Part shown: in pieces, positions 1-7,844 of the stretch
Position numbering within the stretch: position 1 is the stretch's first letter
How the letters are laid out: each line of letters begins with the position of its first letter
Assembly (NCBI RefSeq): GCF_937875265.1
Contig: NZ_CALLXM010000083.1
Location: 1-13,759, forward strand
Reading direction: 5' to 3'
DNA length: 13,759 nt
Origin: an uncultured Acetobacter sp.
GTDB taxonomy: Bacteria; Pseudomonadota; Alphaproteobacteria; Acetobacterales; Acetobacteraceae
The notes under the pieces: model-generated
What the model was told of the DNA's origin: nothing
The model's input: the letters and a program-made list of their open reading frames with translations, nothing else
Database searches by the model: none
Position numbers and translations under genes: made by a program

Positions 1-929
1 AGCAGGCGCCGCCAGACGCGCTCACCCTGATTAGGCGTGCCGGAAATCAGCAAAACGCGCAGCCGGTCCCGGATGCCGGTAATGTGGGTGACGGACTGGT
101 TGTTCACCTGAGACACTTCGTCTTCCAGCGGCGCGACGGACAGGCTGACCAGCAGCTGGCCCGGATGCGGCACTGGAAGGGAAATATCCTGCGGGGTGCC
201 TGTGCGCACGGGAATGATAACAGGCTCATCCCCGTTAACCCGCAAGGTGACATCGGCCTGTGTGCCAGGTGTGGTGCCGGGTCCGGCATCATCTACCTCA
301 ATGCGCAGTTTGGCGGGCTGGCCGACAATACCGTAGGGAGGCGCTTGCAGAATGCGGAGCTGCCGGTCGGTCTCTTCCCCTTTAGCGGGCAGCAGAACGT
401 GCAGGGGCAGGGTAAGGTGTCGGCCATCGGGGGTGGTGGGGTGCAGGCGGTCTGGCACACTGGCCGGGATATCGGCCACCTGACCATCTGTGATCATGAC
501 AGCCCCGGCCAGCTGATCCGGCGGAACATCCGCCGCAGCCTGTTCCAGCGCATCAAACAGGCGGGTGCCGTTATGGCCGGACGTGCGGACGCTCACGGTG
601 CGCAGGTTCAGCCCATCTGTATGCGCCTGAGCCAGTGTGCTGGCGGCCTGCCGGGCAATAGCTGCGCGCTGCCCGACGGACATGGAGGGTGACTGATCCA
701 CCAGCAGCAAAGCCGTTTCCGGCAACACATGCCAGCTTTCATGCAGACGCTGCGGGCCAGCCAGCCACACCAGAACGGAGAGCATGGCCGCCAGCCGGAA
801 GAAAGCGCCCTTTGTGCGGCTGAATAGAGCATAGCCACACAGAGCTACGGCCAGAATGGCAAACGCTGCCAGCACCCAGAGCGGCACAAGCGGAGCAAAA
901 CCAAGAGAGCGGGCGAGAGACTGAGGCAT
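1..929 (-). CDS. Membrane protein with vWA domain and start of a GATase-like domain (COG5426-like), C-terminus cut by window edge
   Basis: This is the last gene of the MoxR operon; 309 residues are visible and the stop lies left of base 1. Two hydrophobic segments (about residues 10-36 and 43-58) anchor the N-terminus in the inner membrane. A von Willebrand A-like domain follows, with a metal-site motif DQSPS at 78-82 and a later ITDG motif. After a beta-rich stretch, the final visible residues (VLLISGTPNQGERVWRRL) resemble the start of the glutamine-amidotransferase-like domain that ends this family. The ATG at 927-929 lies only 5 bases after the stop of the DUF4159 gene, with a GGGGGA ribosome site inside that gene's end, so it is co-transcribed. 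Its place in the operon suggests work with the MoxR ATPase at the envelope. The exact function is unknown. The family call is from recognised motifs, not a search. Confidence 0.85.
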   Translation of the reverse strand, partial: MPQSLARSLGFAPLVPLWVLAAFAILAVALCGYALFSRTKGAFFRLAAMLSVLVWLAGPQRLHESWHVLPETALLLVDQSPSMSVGQRAAIARQAASTLAQAHTDGLNLRTVSVRTSGHNGTRLFDALEQAAADVPPDQLAGAVMITDGQVADIPASVPDRLHPTTPDGRHLTLPLHVLLPAKGEETDRQLRILQAPPYGIVGQPAKLRIEVDDAGPGTTPGTQADVTLRVNGDEPVIIPVRTGTPQDISLPVPHPGQLLVSLSVAPLEDEVSQVNNQSVTHITGIRDRLRVLLISGTPNQGERVWRRL

Positions 930-934
930 GGTGC

Positions 935-3817
935 TTATTCCCCCAGCCGCTTGAGCAACATGGGTACGTGCACCTGATCAGCCTTGTAGTTTCCTGTCAG
1001 CGCATAAATGATGGTGTTGACGCCAAAACGATACGCAAGCTGCCGCTGGTCAGCGCCTTCGGGCAGAACGGCGAAGGGCGTATTGCCGCTTTCATCAACT
1101 GCCCAGGCGTGTGCCCAGTCTGCGGAGCCGATAATCACCGGGCTGACATCATCATTTTCGGCTTCTCCCTCACGCGCCACCCAGACGGGTTGCTCAGCGT
1201 AACGGCCCGGAAAATCATGCAGCATGTAGAAGGTATGGGCCAACAGGTGATGGTCCGTCATGGTCATAAGGGGCGGAATGGGCAGTCCTGCCGTCACGCG
1301 GCGCAGGGCCGAGCGGGTGCCGGGGGCATCGCCCGCATAAGGGCCTGATGCCGCATCACTTTGCCCGGCGGAATCCTGCCCCTGCGTATCAATCAGCACA
1401 ATGCCACCATGCGCCATAAAGGCGGTAAGGGCGGCGGTCATGGCCGGAGTGGGGGCAGCATCCGGAGTGATGGGCCAGTAGAGCAGCGGATAATAGCTCA
1501 GATCATCCTGCCCCGGCCTGACCCCGTCCGGGTGGCCGAGCATGGCGGAGGTGCGGGCGTTGGCATAATCAGACAGGCCCTGAAGCCCCTGCCGGGAGAC
1601 GGTATCAATATCGTCATGACCGGTCACAACATAAGCCAGACGTGTTTCCAGCGCAGCGCCGGGCACCGCCGGAGCCGGTTTGACGGCCTCGGCAGAGGGG
1701 GCCGGACTGTTTCCCGCTGGCGCAGTCTGCGCGTAAGCAAGCGCCGGGACTGTCAGGGCGCAGGCCAGCAGCACAGACAGGCCCTGTTTACCTGAGGCGT
1801 GCCTGGTAACGCTGCGTAGGGAAATCCCCGCACGCATGGCCAGAACCAGCAGGCCATCCAGCAGCAGAAGAGCTATCGCTGCACACAGGAAAAATGGAGC
1901 CAGTGCCGTATCGGGCCGGCGTCCACCGGGGCTGATAACGGTGCCCACCGGCGTTGCTGCGGCAAGAGATGTGGCAGGAGTGCTGGCGTTCAGGGCGCGG
2001 CGGGCCGCACGCGGGCCATACAGGCCAGGGGGATGTGCGGGAGAGACCGGCATGCGGGCAAAGTCACTGGCTTTCAGGCCACGCGCTGCGGGAGGCGGCG
2101 GGCCGAGCACACCGTCTCCGTCCAGTGTCAGCACTGGGGCCAGAAGGGTGTCATCTGCCGGAATGGTTACGCCATTGGCGTGGTCTGTCAGCCTTTGCAG
2201 CATGGCAACAAACAGGCCGGACAGCGGGAGGTTGGACCAGTCCGCCGTGCTGCTGACATGGAAGAGAATAATATCCCCCTTGCCGAGCGAGGCATGGGTT
2301 ACCAGCGGCGTGCCATCAGCCAGACGTGCCCAGCTATGAGCGGAAAGGTCTGCCACGGGGCTGGCCAGCACCTGCCGGGAAATAGTGACATCCGCTGGAA
2401 TATCCAGCCCGTGGAACGGAGATGAGGCATCAAACGGTGCCAGTTTTTGCGGGGCACCCCACGTCATGGTGCCCCCAAGCTGGCGGGAACCATCCAGCAG
2501 AGCAACAGGCAGGAGGTCAGCTGTCGGGTCAGTGGGCGTCCCGTTGGCTGACGTACTGGCTTGCTGTGTTTCCGCATCATCTCCCGCAGGGGCTTCGGGG
2601 GATGTCTCGCCACCGTCCGGCGCTGCGCCATGTTGGGCACCTGCCAGAGCTGGGCCTGCAAAACGGATGAGGGTGCCACCCTTGTTAACCCAGTCCTTTA
2701 CCTTTCGACGAATGGCCGGGTTTGCCAGCGTGCCATCCGGCGCAATGATGACGGAGAGAGGCTGTGTGAGGAGCGTTGCCGGGGTGCCCTCATGCAGGTC
2801 AGCCGTGGGGGCAAGGGCTCGGCGCAGGTAGAACAGCGGACCAATCAGCGGGGTGTCAGCAGCCCCGGAGGTCATTAACCCTACCGGGCGCAGGCGGTCG
2901 CCTTCATCAAACAGAAGCGTGGTGGCAGCACAGGCCTGCCCGGTAACAGAAAGCTGGTCAATCCGGTTGCGGACCGCTGTGGGCAGCGTAACCGGCACAT
3001 CCATCTGCGTTGCTCCGGCGGGCAGAACCAGAGGCAGAACAGCCAGTGTGCCACCATCCTGCGCATGGACGCGCACGGACAGAGCGCGTGGTGCGGGCAG
3101 CGGCAGGGCCAGAAGGCGGGCCATTTGTGTGTTGCTCCGCTCACCTGCAGGGGCAAGAGCCAGAACAGAGGCATCCGGGAAGTGGATTTCCTGCACCGGG
3201 CCAAAGGCGCGCAGGGCGCGGGCAAAGGCGTCATCTCCGGGGGAGGCAACGCCATCGGCCAGATACATCACACTGCCATCAGTATGCGGGAGTGTTGTCA
3301 GTGCGCGGGCGGCTTTGGCGCGGTCTGTGCCCCAGGGAGCCGGGCGCATGCTGTCCAGCTCCTGCCGCACGGCAACGGCTGGGCGTGGGGCAGGTGTCTG
3401 GGCGTCGTGCCCGTCAGTGGCCGGAGCGGTGCGGATAAACAGAATGCGACGCCCTGCGTGGTCAGCGTCATCCACCAGCCCCTGAGCCGTGGCGATGCGG
3501 CGAGCCCAGTCCGAGGCGGAGAACATGCCATCATCCATGACCAGCAGCAGTGGGCCATGGGCTGTGCTGGGCAGGCGGTCCCCCGGCAGAACGGGCTGAG
3601 CCAGCCCCAGCACCAGACACGCCGCAGCAGCAAGCCGCACAAGCAGCAGCCACAAGGGAGAACGAACGGCATCATTTTGATGCGGGCGCAGGCCGCTCAG
3701 CAAGGCAACTGCCGGAAAGATCTGCTGGCGCGGAGCAGGCGGTGTGGCCCGCAGCAGCCACCACACTATGGGGAGCGTCAGCAGGCCGAATAGAGCCAGG
3801 GGGGCAAGAAAGATCAT
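935..3817 (-). CDS. DUF4159 domain protein with BatA-like N-terminus (960 aa membrane protein)
   Basis: A large inner-membrane protein of unknown function. Residues 1-76 form the BatA-type N-terminal region with two membrane segments (about 5-23 and 53-76). A vWA-like region follows in which the metal-site motif is degenerate (DDGMF at 95-99, and ADG at 187-189 where TDG is usual). Residues about 320-390 look like a GATase-like fold (KDWVNKGGTLIRFAGP) and are followed by a low-complexity linker at 395-434. Another membrane helix lies at about 638-661. A second hydrophobic stretch at 679-696 ends AYA before Q697, like a signal peptidase site. The DUF4159 domain occupies about 723-960 (RLAYVVTGHDDID, then YYPLLYWPI and HGGIVLIDT) and is probably periplasmic. 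The start ATG overlaps the DUF58 stop in an ATGA, which implies translational coupling. The length is normal for this family in alphaproteobacteria. Confidence 0.93.
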   Translation of the reverse strand: MIFLAPLALFGLLTLPIVWWLLRATPPAPRQQIFPAVALLSGLRPHQNDAVRSPLWLLLVRLAAAACLVLGLAQPVLPGDRLPSTAHGPLLLVMDDGMFSASDWARRIATAQGLVDDADHAGRRILFIRTAPATDGHDAQTPAPRPAVAVRQELDSMRPAPWGTDRAKAARALTTLPHTDGSVMYLADGVASPGDDAFARALRAFGPVQEIHFPDASVLALAPAGERSNTQMARLLALPLPAPRALSVRVHAQDGGTLAVLPLVLPAGATQMDVPVTLPTAVRNRIDQLSVTGQACAATTLLFDEGDRLRPVGLMTSGAADTPLIGPLFYLRRALAPTADLHEGTPATLLTQPLSVIIAPDGTLANPAIRRKVKDWVNKGGTLIRFAGPALAGAQHGAAPDGGETSPEAPAGDDAETQQASTSANGTPTDPTADLLPVALLDGSRQLGGTMTWGAPQKLAPFDASSPFHGLDIPADVTISRQVLASPVADLSAHSWARLADGTPLVTHASLGKGDIILFHVSSTADWSNLPLSGLFVAMLQRLTDHANGVTIPADDTLLAPVLTLDGDGVLGPPPPAARGLKASDFARMPVSPAHPPGLYGPRAARRALNASTPATSLAAATPVGTVISPGGRRPDTALAPFFLCAAIALLLLDGLLVLAMRAGISLRSVTRHASGKQGLSVLLACALTVPALAYAQTAPAGNSPAPSAEAVKPAPAVPGAALETRLAYVVTGHDDIDTVSRQGLQGLSDYANARTSAMLGHPDGVRPGQDDLSYYPLLYWPITPDAAPTPAMTAALTAFMAHGGIVLIDTQGQDSAGQSDAASGPYAGDAPGTRSALRRVTAGLPIPPLMTMTDHHLLAHTFYMLHDFPGRYAEQPVWVAREGEAENDDVSPVIIGSADWAHAWAVDESGNTPFAVLPEGADQRQLAYRFGVNTIIYALTGNYKADQVHVPMLLKRLGE

Positions 3818-4866
3818 GAGCGCACCCCGGGCTGGCCAGACAGAAGAGCATGAAGTGCCAGCAGTGTTGGCATGGGCGGCTCATCCGTGCTGTGCAGAAC
3901 AAGGTCATGCCCGTAACGGGTGGTAAGGGCAGCAAGCTGCGCGTTTCGGGCATCTACCAGATGCACATAATCCTGTTGCAGGGTTTGCACGTTGGGCAGG
4001 TCGATATCCGCTTCACCTTCCAGCCCTTCAAACCTGACGCGGCCCTGATAGGGCAAGCTGCGCTCCGCAGGGTCCGTGACCTGCACCAGATGCGTGCGGA
4101 CGGGGCGGCCTGCCAGATGATGCAGGCAGGTCTGGAACGCGTCATCCGCGCAGAGAAAATCACTGACGATCAGCAACTGTGCATAACGCGGCAGCACGGT
4201 GGTGGGAGGTAAAGCCGGGCGGCTGGCCAGCGGGGCAGCCGCAAGCTGGGCAAGCCCGAGTGCCAGACGTTCCAGCGCACTGCCCCCGGCCGGCAGCATG
4301 GCGGGGCCGGTGGGGGTGAGGAGCTGAACTCGCTCCCCGTTGCGCAGCAGGAGGGCGGCGACGGCCAGAGCGATCAGAATGGCGCGATCCTGCTTTTCCG
4401 GCAGAGATGCCGCGGAGCGCCACGCCATGGAGGGCGAAAGGTCACACCAGATAAACACTGTCTGGGCGGATTCTGCTTCCGTCTCACGCACATAAGCATG
4501 GGTGCTGCGGGCGGATTGTCGCCAGTCAATATGGCTGGCTGGTTCACCGGGCAGGGCCTGCCGATATTGCCAGAAGCTTTCTCCGCCACCGGAGCGCCGC
4601 TGGCCGTGCTGGCCGGCAAAAACGGTTGAGGCAATGTGGTCAGCCTGAAGCACAAGCCCCGGTAAGCGTGCCGCCAGTGCGGAGGCTGTATTGGTGGTGG
4701 CTGCCGCCAGAGTGGGAGGCGTTATGGGGCGCTGTGTGCTGGTGCGGCCCATTCCAAATAAACCACCGGAGGCCGCAGGCTCTGCTGCGTTGTCTGATGA
4801 GTAAGACACCGCCTGAGGGCGCAGGCGGCGGACCAGTGCAGAAAGAGAGAAAGCGGGCGATGCCAA
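3814..4866 (-). CDS. DUF58 domain-containing protein (vWA-like fold)
   Basis: A cytoplasmic partner of the MoxR ATPase. The DUF58 signature is clear at about 85-130 (GQHGQRRSGGGESFWQYR, then HIDWRQSARS and YVRETEAE). It leads into a vWA-like domain with a metal-site motif DLSPS at 142-146. No membrane segment is visible. The start is uncertain. The frame is closed upstream by a stop at 4885-4887, and the only start codon before residue 20 is TTG at 4864-4866, just 4 bases after the MoxR stop. An internal GTG (residue 20) and ATG (residue 39) are alternatives. The first 60 residues are not conserved in style, so a shorter protein is possible. The gene ends in a 4-base overlap with the DUF4159 gene. 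MoxR and DUF58 proteins are a common pair, thought to act as an AAA+ chaperone with a vWA client or adaptor. What they act on here is unknown. Confidence 0.92.
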   Translation of the reverse strand: MASPAFSLSALVRRLRPQAVSYSSDNAAEPAASGGLFGMGRTSTQRPITPPTLAAATTNTASALAARLPGLVLQADHIASTVFAGQHGQRRSGGGESFWQYRQALPGEPASHIDWRQSARSTHAYVRETEAESAQTVFIWCDLSPSMAWRSAASLPEKQDRAILIALAVAALLLRNGERVQLLTPTGPAMLPAGGSALERLALGLAQLAAAPLASRPALPPTTVLPRYAQLLIVSDFLCADDAFQTCLHHLAGRPVRTHLVQVTDPAERSLPYQGRVRFEGLEGEADIDLPNVQTLQQDYVHLVDARNAQLAALTTRYGHDLVLHSTDEPPMPTLLALHALLSGQPGVRS

Positions 4867-4870
4867 GGGG

Positions 4871-5890
4871 TTAGCCCAGCCGGTTCACAAGCCGTGTGAG
4901 CACATCATCCAGCTGCACACCATCGGCGCGGGCGGCAAAAGTCAGCGCCATACGGTGCGCCAGCACAGGGCGGGCAAGGGCAATCACATCATCCAGACTG
5001 GGGGAAAGGCGACCGTCCAGCAGGGCGCGGGCGCGGGTGGCCAGCATCAGCGCCTGTGCGGCACGCGGGCCGGGACCCCATGCAATCTGGGCGCGGAGGG
5101 TGTCATCAGGAGCGGTTTCAGGGCGCGAGGCACGGACCAGAGCCAGAATGGCATCCACAATTTTCTCACCCACGGGCAGGCGGCGAACAAGAGCCTGTGC
5201 CTCCATCAGCCCGGTTGTATCCATAACGGGCTGAGGCTGTGCCTCCTGCGTGCCAGTGGTGGCCAGCAGCATGGTGCGTTCGGCCTGCTCATCGGGGAAG
5301 GACAGCGGGATTTGCAGCATGAAGCGGTCAAGCTGCGCTTCCGGTAGGGGGTAAGTGCCTTCCTGCTCTAGCGGATTCTGGGTGGCCAGCACATGGAAGG
5401 GGCGGGGCAGCGGGTGCTCTGCCCCGGCAATGGCAACACGACGTTCCTGCATGGCCTGAAGCAGGGCAGACTGCGTGCGCGGGCTGGCACGGTTGATTTC
5501 ATCCGCCATCAGCAACTGGCAGAACACCGGGCCGGGCACAAAGCGGAAGCTGCGGCGGCCCGTGGCGTCTTCATCCAGAATTTCGCTGCCGGTAATGTCA
5601 GAGGGCATCAGGTCCGGCGTAAACTGCACGCGGCGGGCATCCAGTCCCAGTACGGTGCCAAGCGTTGTGACAAGCAGGGTCTTGCCCAGCCCCGGTGCAC
5701 CAACCAGTAATGCGTGCCCACCGGCCAGAATGGCTGTAAGCGTCTGGCTGATCACTTTGTCCTGCCCGAAAATGATGCGGGACGTCTCCTGCCGGGCACG
5801 CTGGAGGCGTTCACAGATCATATCCGCTTCACGCACGTCGGGCATGGTGGCAGGCTGGCTGGCGAGGGGCGATGTGTCTGATGAGGTCAT
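4871..5890 (-). CDS. MoxR family AAA+ ATPase
   Basis: An ATPase of the MoxR (AAA_3) family, 339 residues, the usual length. Walker A is GAPGLGKT at 64-71. Walker B ends in D130-E131 (LLMADEINRA). The sensor 1 region is ATQNPLEQEGTYPLPEAQLD at 169-188, with the following arginine and phenylalanine typical of the family. A helical lid domain fills the C-terminus (about 260-339). MoxR proteins use ATP to assemble or activate partner complexes, typically together with vWA proteins encoded beside them. Here the three downstream genes supply two or three vWA-like proteins. It is the first gene of the operon; its ATG at 5888-5890 faces a divergent intergenic region with only a weak ribosome site. 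The specific substrate cannot be read from sequence. Confidence 0.97.
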   Translation of the reverse strand: MTSSDTSPLASQPATMPDVREADMICERLQRARQETSRIIFGQDKVISQTLTAILAGGHALLVGAPGLGKTLLVTTLGTVLGLDARRVQFTPDLMPSDITGSEILDEDATGRRSFRFVPGPVFCQLLMADEINRASPRTQSALLQAMQERRVAIAGAEHPLPRPFHVLATQNPLEQEGTYPLPEAQLDRFMLQIPLSFPDEQAERTMLLATTGTQEAQPQPVMDTTGLMEAQALVRRLPVGEKIVDAILALVRASRPETAPDDTLRAQIAWGPGPRAAQALMLATRARALLDGRLSPSLDDVIALARPVLAHRMALTFAARADGVQLDDVLTRLVNRLG

Positions 5891-5988
5891 GGGTCCAGTC
5901 TGACAGATACAGGGCTTACATCAAGCGGGGTATCATCCCTATATCATGCCCCAAGCAGTGAAACAGTCATGAACAGGATTATCCACCG
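5891..5988. promoter_or_regulatory. Divergent promoter region between the MoxR operon and the DUF1285-cca operon
   Basis: These 98 bases separate two operons read in opposite directions, so promoters for both should lie here. An imperfect inverted repeat sits at 5927-5952: GGGGTATCAT on the left and ATATCATGCCCC on the right, matching at 8 of the outer 10 pairs. Within it the hexamer TATCAT occurs twice, 11 bases apart (5931 and 5942), and either copy is a fair -10 element (5 of 6 to TATAAT). CTTACA at 5915-5920 is a weak -35 candidate, but its spacing to the -10 candidates is not ideal. No confident -10/-35 pair can be set for either direction. Confidence 0.4.
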
Positions 5989-6591
5989 GTGAGTGCTGAA
6001 GGCCAAACCCAGAAGAATGCGGTGTCCCCTCACACCGCCTGCACGGAAAATGCTGCACAAGGTGAGGCAGCGGGCAAGCTTCCGTTTCTTATTCGTCGTG
6101 ATGGCGTCTGGCTTTATCGGGGCTCACCCATAAAGCGGAAGGGCATGGTCTGCCTGTTCGGCTCTTTGCTCACGCGCGATGACGCCGGTGCGTATCTGCT
6201 GCGCTCCCCGTTTGAGACAGGCTATATTGACGTTGAGGATGTGCCCTTTCTGGCGGTGGAGCTGGAATGGCAGGGCTGTGGCCGCATGCAGAAGCTGTGC
6301 TTCCGCACCAATGTGGATGAACCGGTGGTCGCCAGCCGTGAGCACCCGATTCGGGCTGTCTGGAACGTGCCGAGTGAGGCCTGTGGTGATGGTGGGTGCC
6401 CCCCTTATCTGCTGGTGCGGGCCGGAGAAGGCGCTTTTCCCATAGAAGCCCGTCTTTCCCGCCCTGTGTGGTACGAACTCGCAGCCCTTGCGGAGCCGGG
6501 ACTGTGTCAGGGCGTGCCCTGCATGGGCGTGTGGAGCTGTGACTGCTTTTTCCCGCTGGCGCGAATGCCCGCTGAAAAGTCTGACCTGTGA
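5989..6591 (+). CDS. DUF1285 domain-containing protein, cysteine-rich
   Basis: A 200-residue protein of the DUF1285 family, function unknown. The family pattern runs from about residue 33 to 190: IRRDGVWLYRGSPIKRKGMV near the start, VEDVPFLAVELEW at 82-94, FRTNVDEPVVASREHPIR at 105-122, ARLSRPVWYELAALAEPG at 154-171, and VWSCDCFFPL at the end. The start is GTG at 5989-5991. There is no in-frame ATG between it and the upstream stop at 5959-5961, and AGGA at 5975-5978 is a weak ribosome site. Ten cysteines in 200 residues is unusual, including a C-terminal set at 173, 178, 184 and 186. It overlaps cca by 4 bases (GTGA). In other alphaproteobacteria, as I recall, DUF1285 genes often lie near cca, sometimes with a NUDIX gene between; none is present between them here. 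No signal peptide or membrane segment is visible. Confidence 0.92.
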   Translation: MSAEGQTQKNAVSPHTACTENAAQGEAAGKLPFLIRRDGVWLYRGSPIKRKGMVCLFGSLLTRDDAGAYLLRSPFETGYIDVEDVPFLAVELEWQGCGRMQKLCFRTNVDEPVVASREHPIRAVWNVPSEACGDGGCPPYLLVRAGEGAFPIEARLSRPVWYELAALAEPGLCQGVPCMGVWSCDCFFPLARMPAEKSDL

Positions 6592-7799
6592 CCAGCAGCC
6601 TGCCCACTGTGGAGCCTCATCTTTCTGCACGGCAAAATCATGCGCTCGGGCTGATCTGGGCTGTGCTGCCTGAGGCGCGTCTGGTGGGCGGTGTGGTGCG
6701 CGATATTCTGGCAGGCCGCGCCGTGGCCGATATTGATATGGCAACCCCAGAACGCCCGGAGCAGGTGCTTGCCACGCTGGAAAATGCCGGGATCAAAGCT
6801 GTTCCCACCGGGCTTGCCCACGGCACCGTGACGGCGGTGATTGACGCGTCCCCTTATGAAATTACCACTCTGCGGCGGGATGTGGAGACAGACGGACGGC
6901 ATGCCGTGGTCGCGTGGACGTCTGACTGGCGAGAGGATGCCGCCCGGCGCGATTTTACCATCAACGCCATGTCACGCGGGCGGGATCGCGTGCTGCATGA
7001 TTATTTTAACGGGCAGGAAGACCTCGCACAGGGGCTGGTCCGCTTTGTGGGGGAGGCCGCGACCCGTATTCAGGAAGACGCGCTGCGCATTCTCCGCTTT
7101 TTCCGCTTTCAGGCCCGTTACGGCACCAGTCAGCCAGACCCTGCTGCCATGCAGGCCATCACGCAGCATGTGGCGTTGCTGCGTGGGCTCTCGGTCGAGC
7201 GAGTTTGGTCTGAACTTAAACGGATTCTGACCGGCCCCAGCCTGCCGGAAGTGCTGAAACTCATGGCGCAGACAGGCGTGCTGGCTGTGCTGTTCCCGGC
7301 TTGCGTGACTTGTGATCGTCTGGTGCGCATGGCGGAGGCTGGAGCACCAGCGGATGCCGTGCTGCGTCTGGCGGCTCTGGTTCCTGAGGACAAAGCCGGA
7401 CTGGCCAGTCGTCTGAAGCTTTCAAAGGCTGAAGCCACATTTCTGGCAGGTGTTGCGCAGGGGCCAGTACCAGAACCCGGCATGACGGATGCCGATTTGC
7501 GCCGACTGTTAGCGCAGGACTCGCCGGAGGTGCTGCTGGGCCGCACATGGATGCGTGAGGCAGAAGCACATGAGGGCGTGGCGCTGGACTGGACCGCGCT
7601 CAGAAGCAGATTATCAGCAATGGCTCAGCCCGTTTTTCCGCTGGCAGGGCGTGATATTCTGGCCACAGGCCACCCACCGGGGCCGCAGGTTGGCGTTATG
7701 CTGGAACAGGTGCGGGTATGGTGGCTGGCCGAGGGCTGCACGCCCTCCCGGGAGGGCTGTCTGGCGTTCCTGAAAAAGGTTTTAACGTTACAAAGCTGA
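6588..7799 (+). CDS. cca: CCA tRNA nucleotidyltransferase (class II, poly(A) polymerase family)
   Basis: Adds or repairs the 3' CCA end of tRNAs from CTP and ATP in the cytoplasm, which is needed for aminoacylation. The head domain carries LVGGVVRD at 32-39 and the catalytic carboxylate pair in DID (D48, D50). The RRDFTINAM motif is at 120-128. The neck region that binds RNA and nucleotide is at about 160-177 (RIQEDALRILRFFRFQARYG). The helical remainder (about 180-403) is of the usual alphaproteobacterial length; no HD phosphohydrolase motif is evident. The start is GTG at 6588-6590, overlapping the DUF1285 stop (GTGA), so the two are very probably translated together. Both genes of this pair use GTG starts. 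No terminator is seen after the stop, so read-through into the ABC exporter 45 bases downstream is possible. Confidence 0.97.
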   Translation: MTSSLPTVEPHLSARQNHALGLIWAVLPEARLVGGVVRDILAGRAVADIDMATPERPEQVLATLENAGIKAVPTGLAHGTVTAVIDASPYEITTLRRDVETDGRHAVVAWTSDWREDAARRDFTINAMSRGRDRVLHDYFNGQEDLAQGLVRFVGEAATRIQEDALRILRFFRFQARYGTSQPDPAAMQAITQHVALLRGLSVERVWSELKRILTGPSLPEVLKLMAQTGVLAVLFPACVTCDRLVRMAEAGAPADAVLRLAALVPEDKAGLASRLKLSKAEATFLAGVAQGPVPEPGMTDADLRRLLAQDSPEVLLGRTWMREAEAHEGVALDWTALRSRLSAMAQPVFPLAGRDILATGHPPGPQVGVMLEQVRVWWLAEGCTPSREGCLAFLKKVLTLQS

Positions 7800-7844
7800 G
7801 GTGCCCCTTTGCATAGCGAGGCGCGAGGCTGGTAGAGGTCTGCC

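Noticed and set aside
84..692. 202-residue open frame on the plus strand
   Set aside because: It lies antisense to the vWA/GATase-like membrane gene, which has clear motifs (DQSPS, ITDG) in its own frame. The plus-strand translation has no recognisable domain and is a high-GC shadow.
2853..3793. Plus-strand open frames of 210 and 242 residues opposite the BatA/DUF4159 gene
   Set aside because: The minus-strand frame is a continuous 960 codons with recognised domains. The plus-strand frames are Arg/Gly/Ala-rich, overlap each other and have no family resemblance.
7800..7844. Gap between cca and the ABC exporter checked for a small RNA gene or promoter
   Set aside because: It is only 45 bases long, with a ribosome site at its end. 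No cloverleaf, hairpin or convincing -35/-10 pair was seen.
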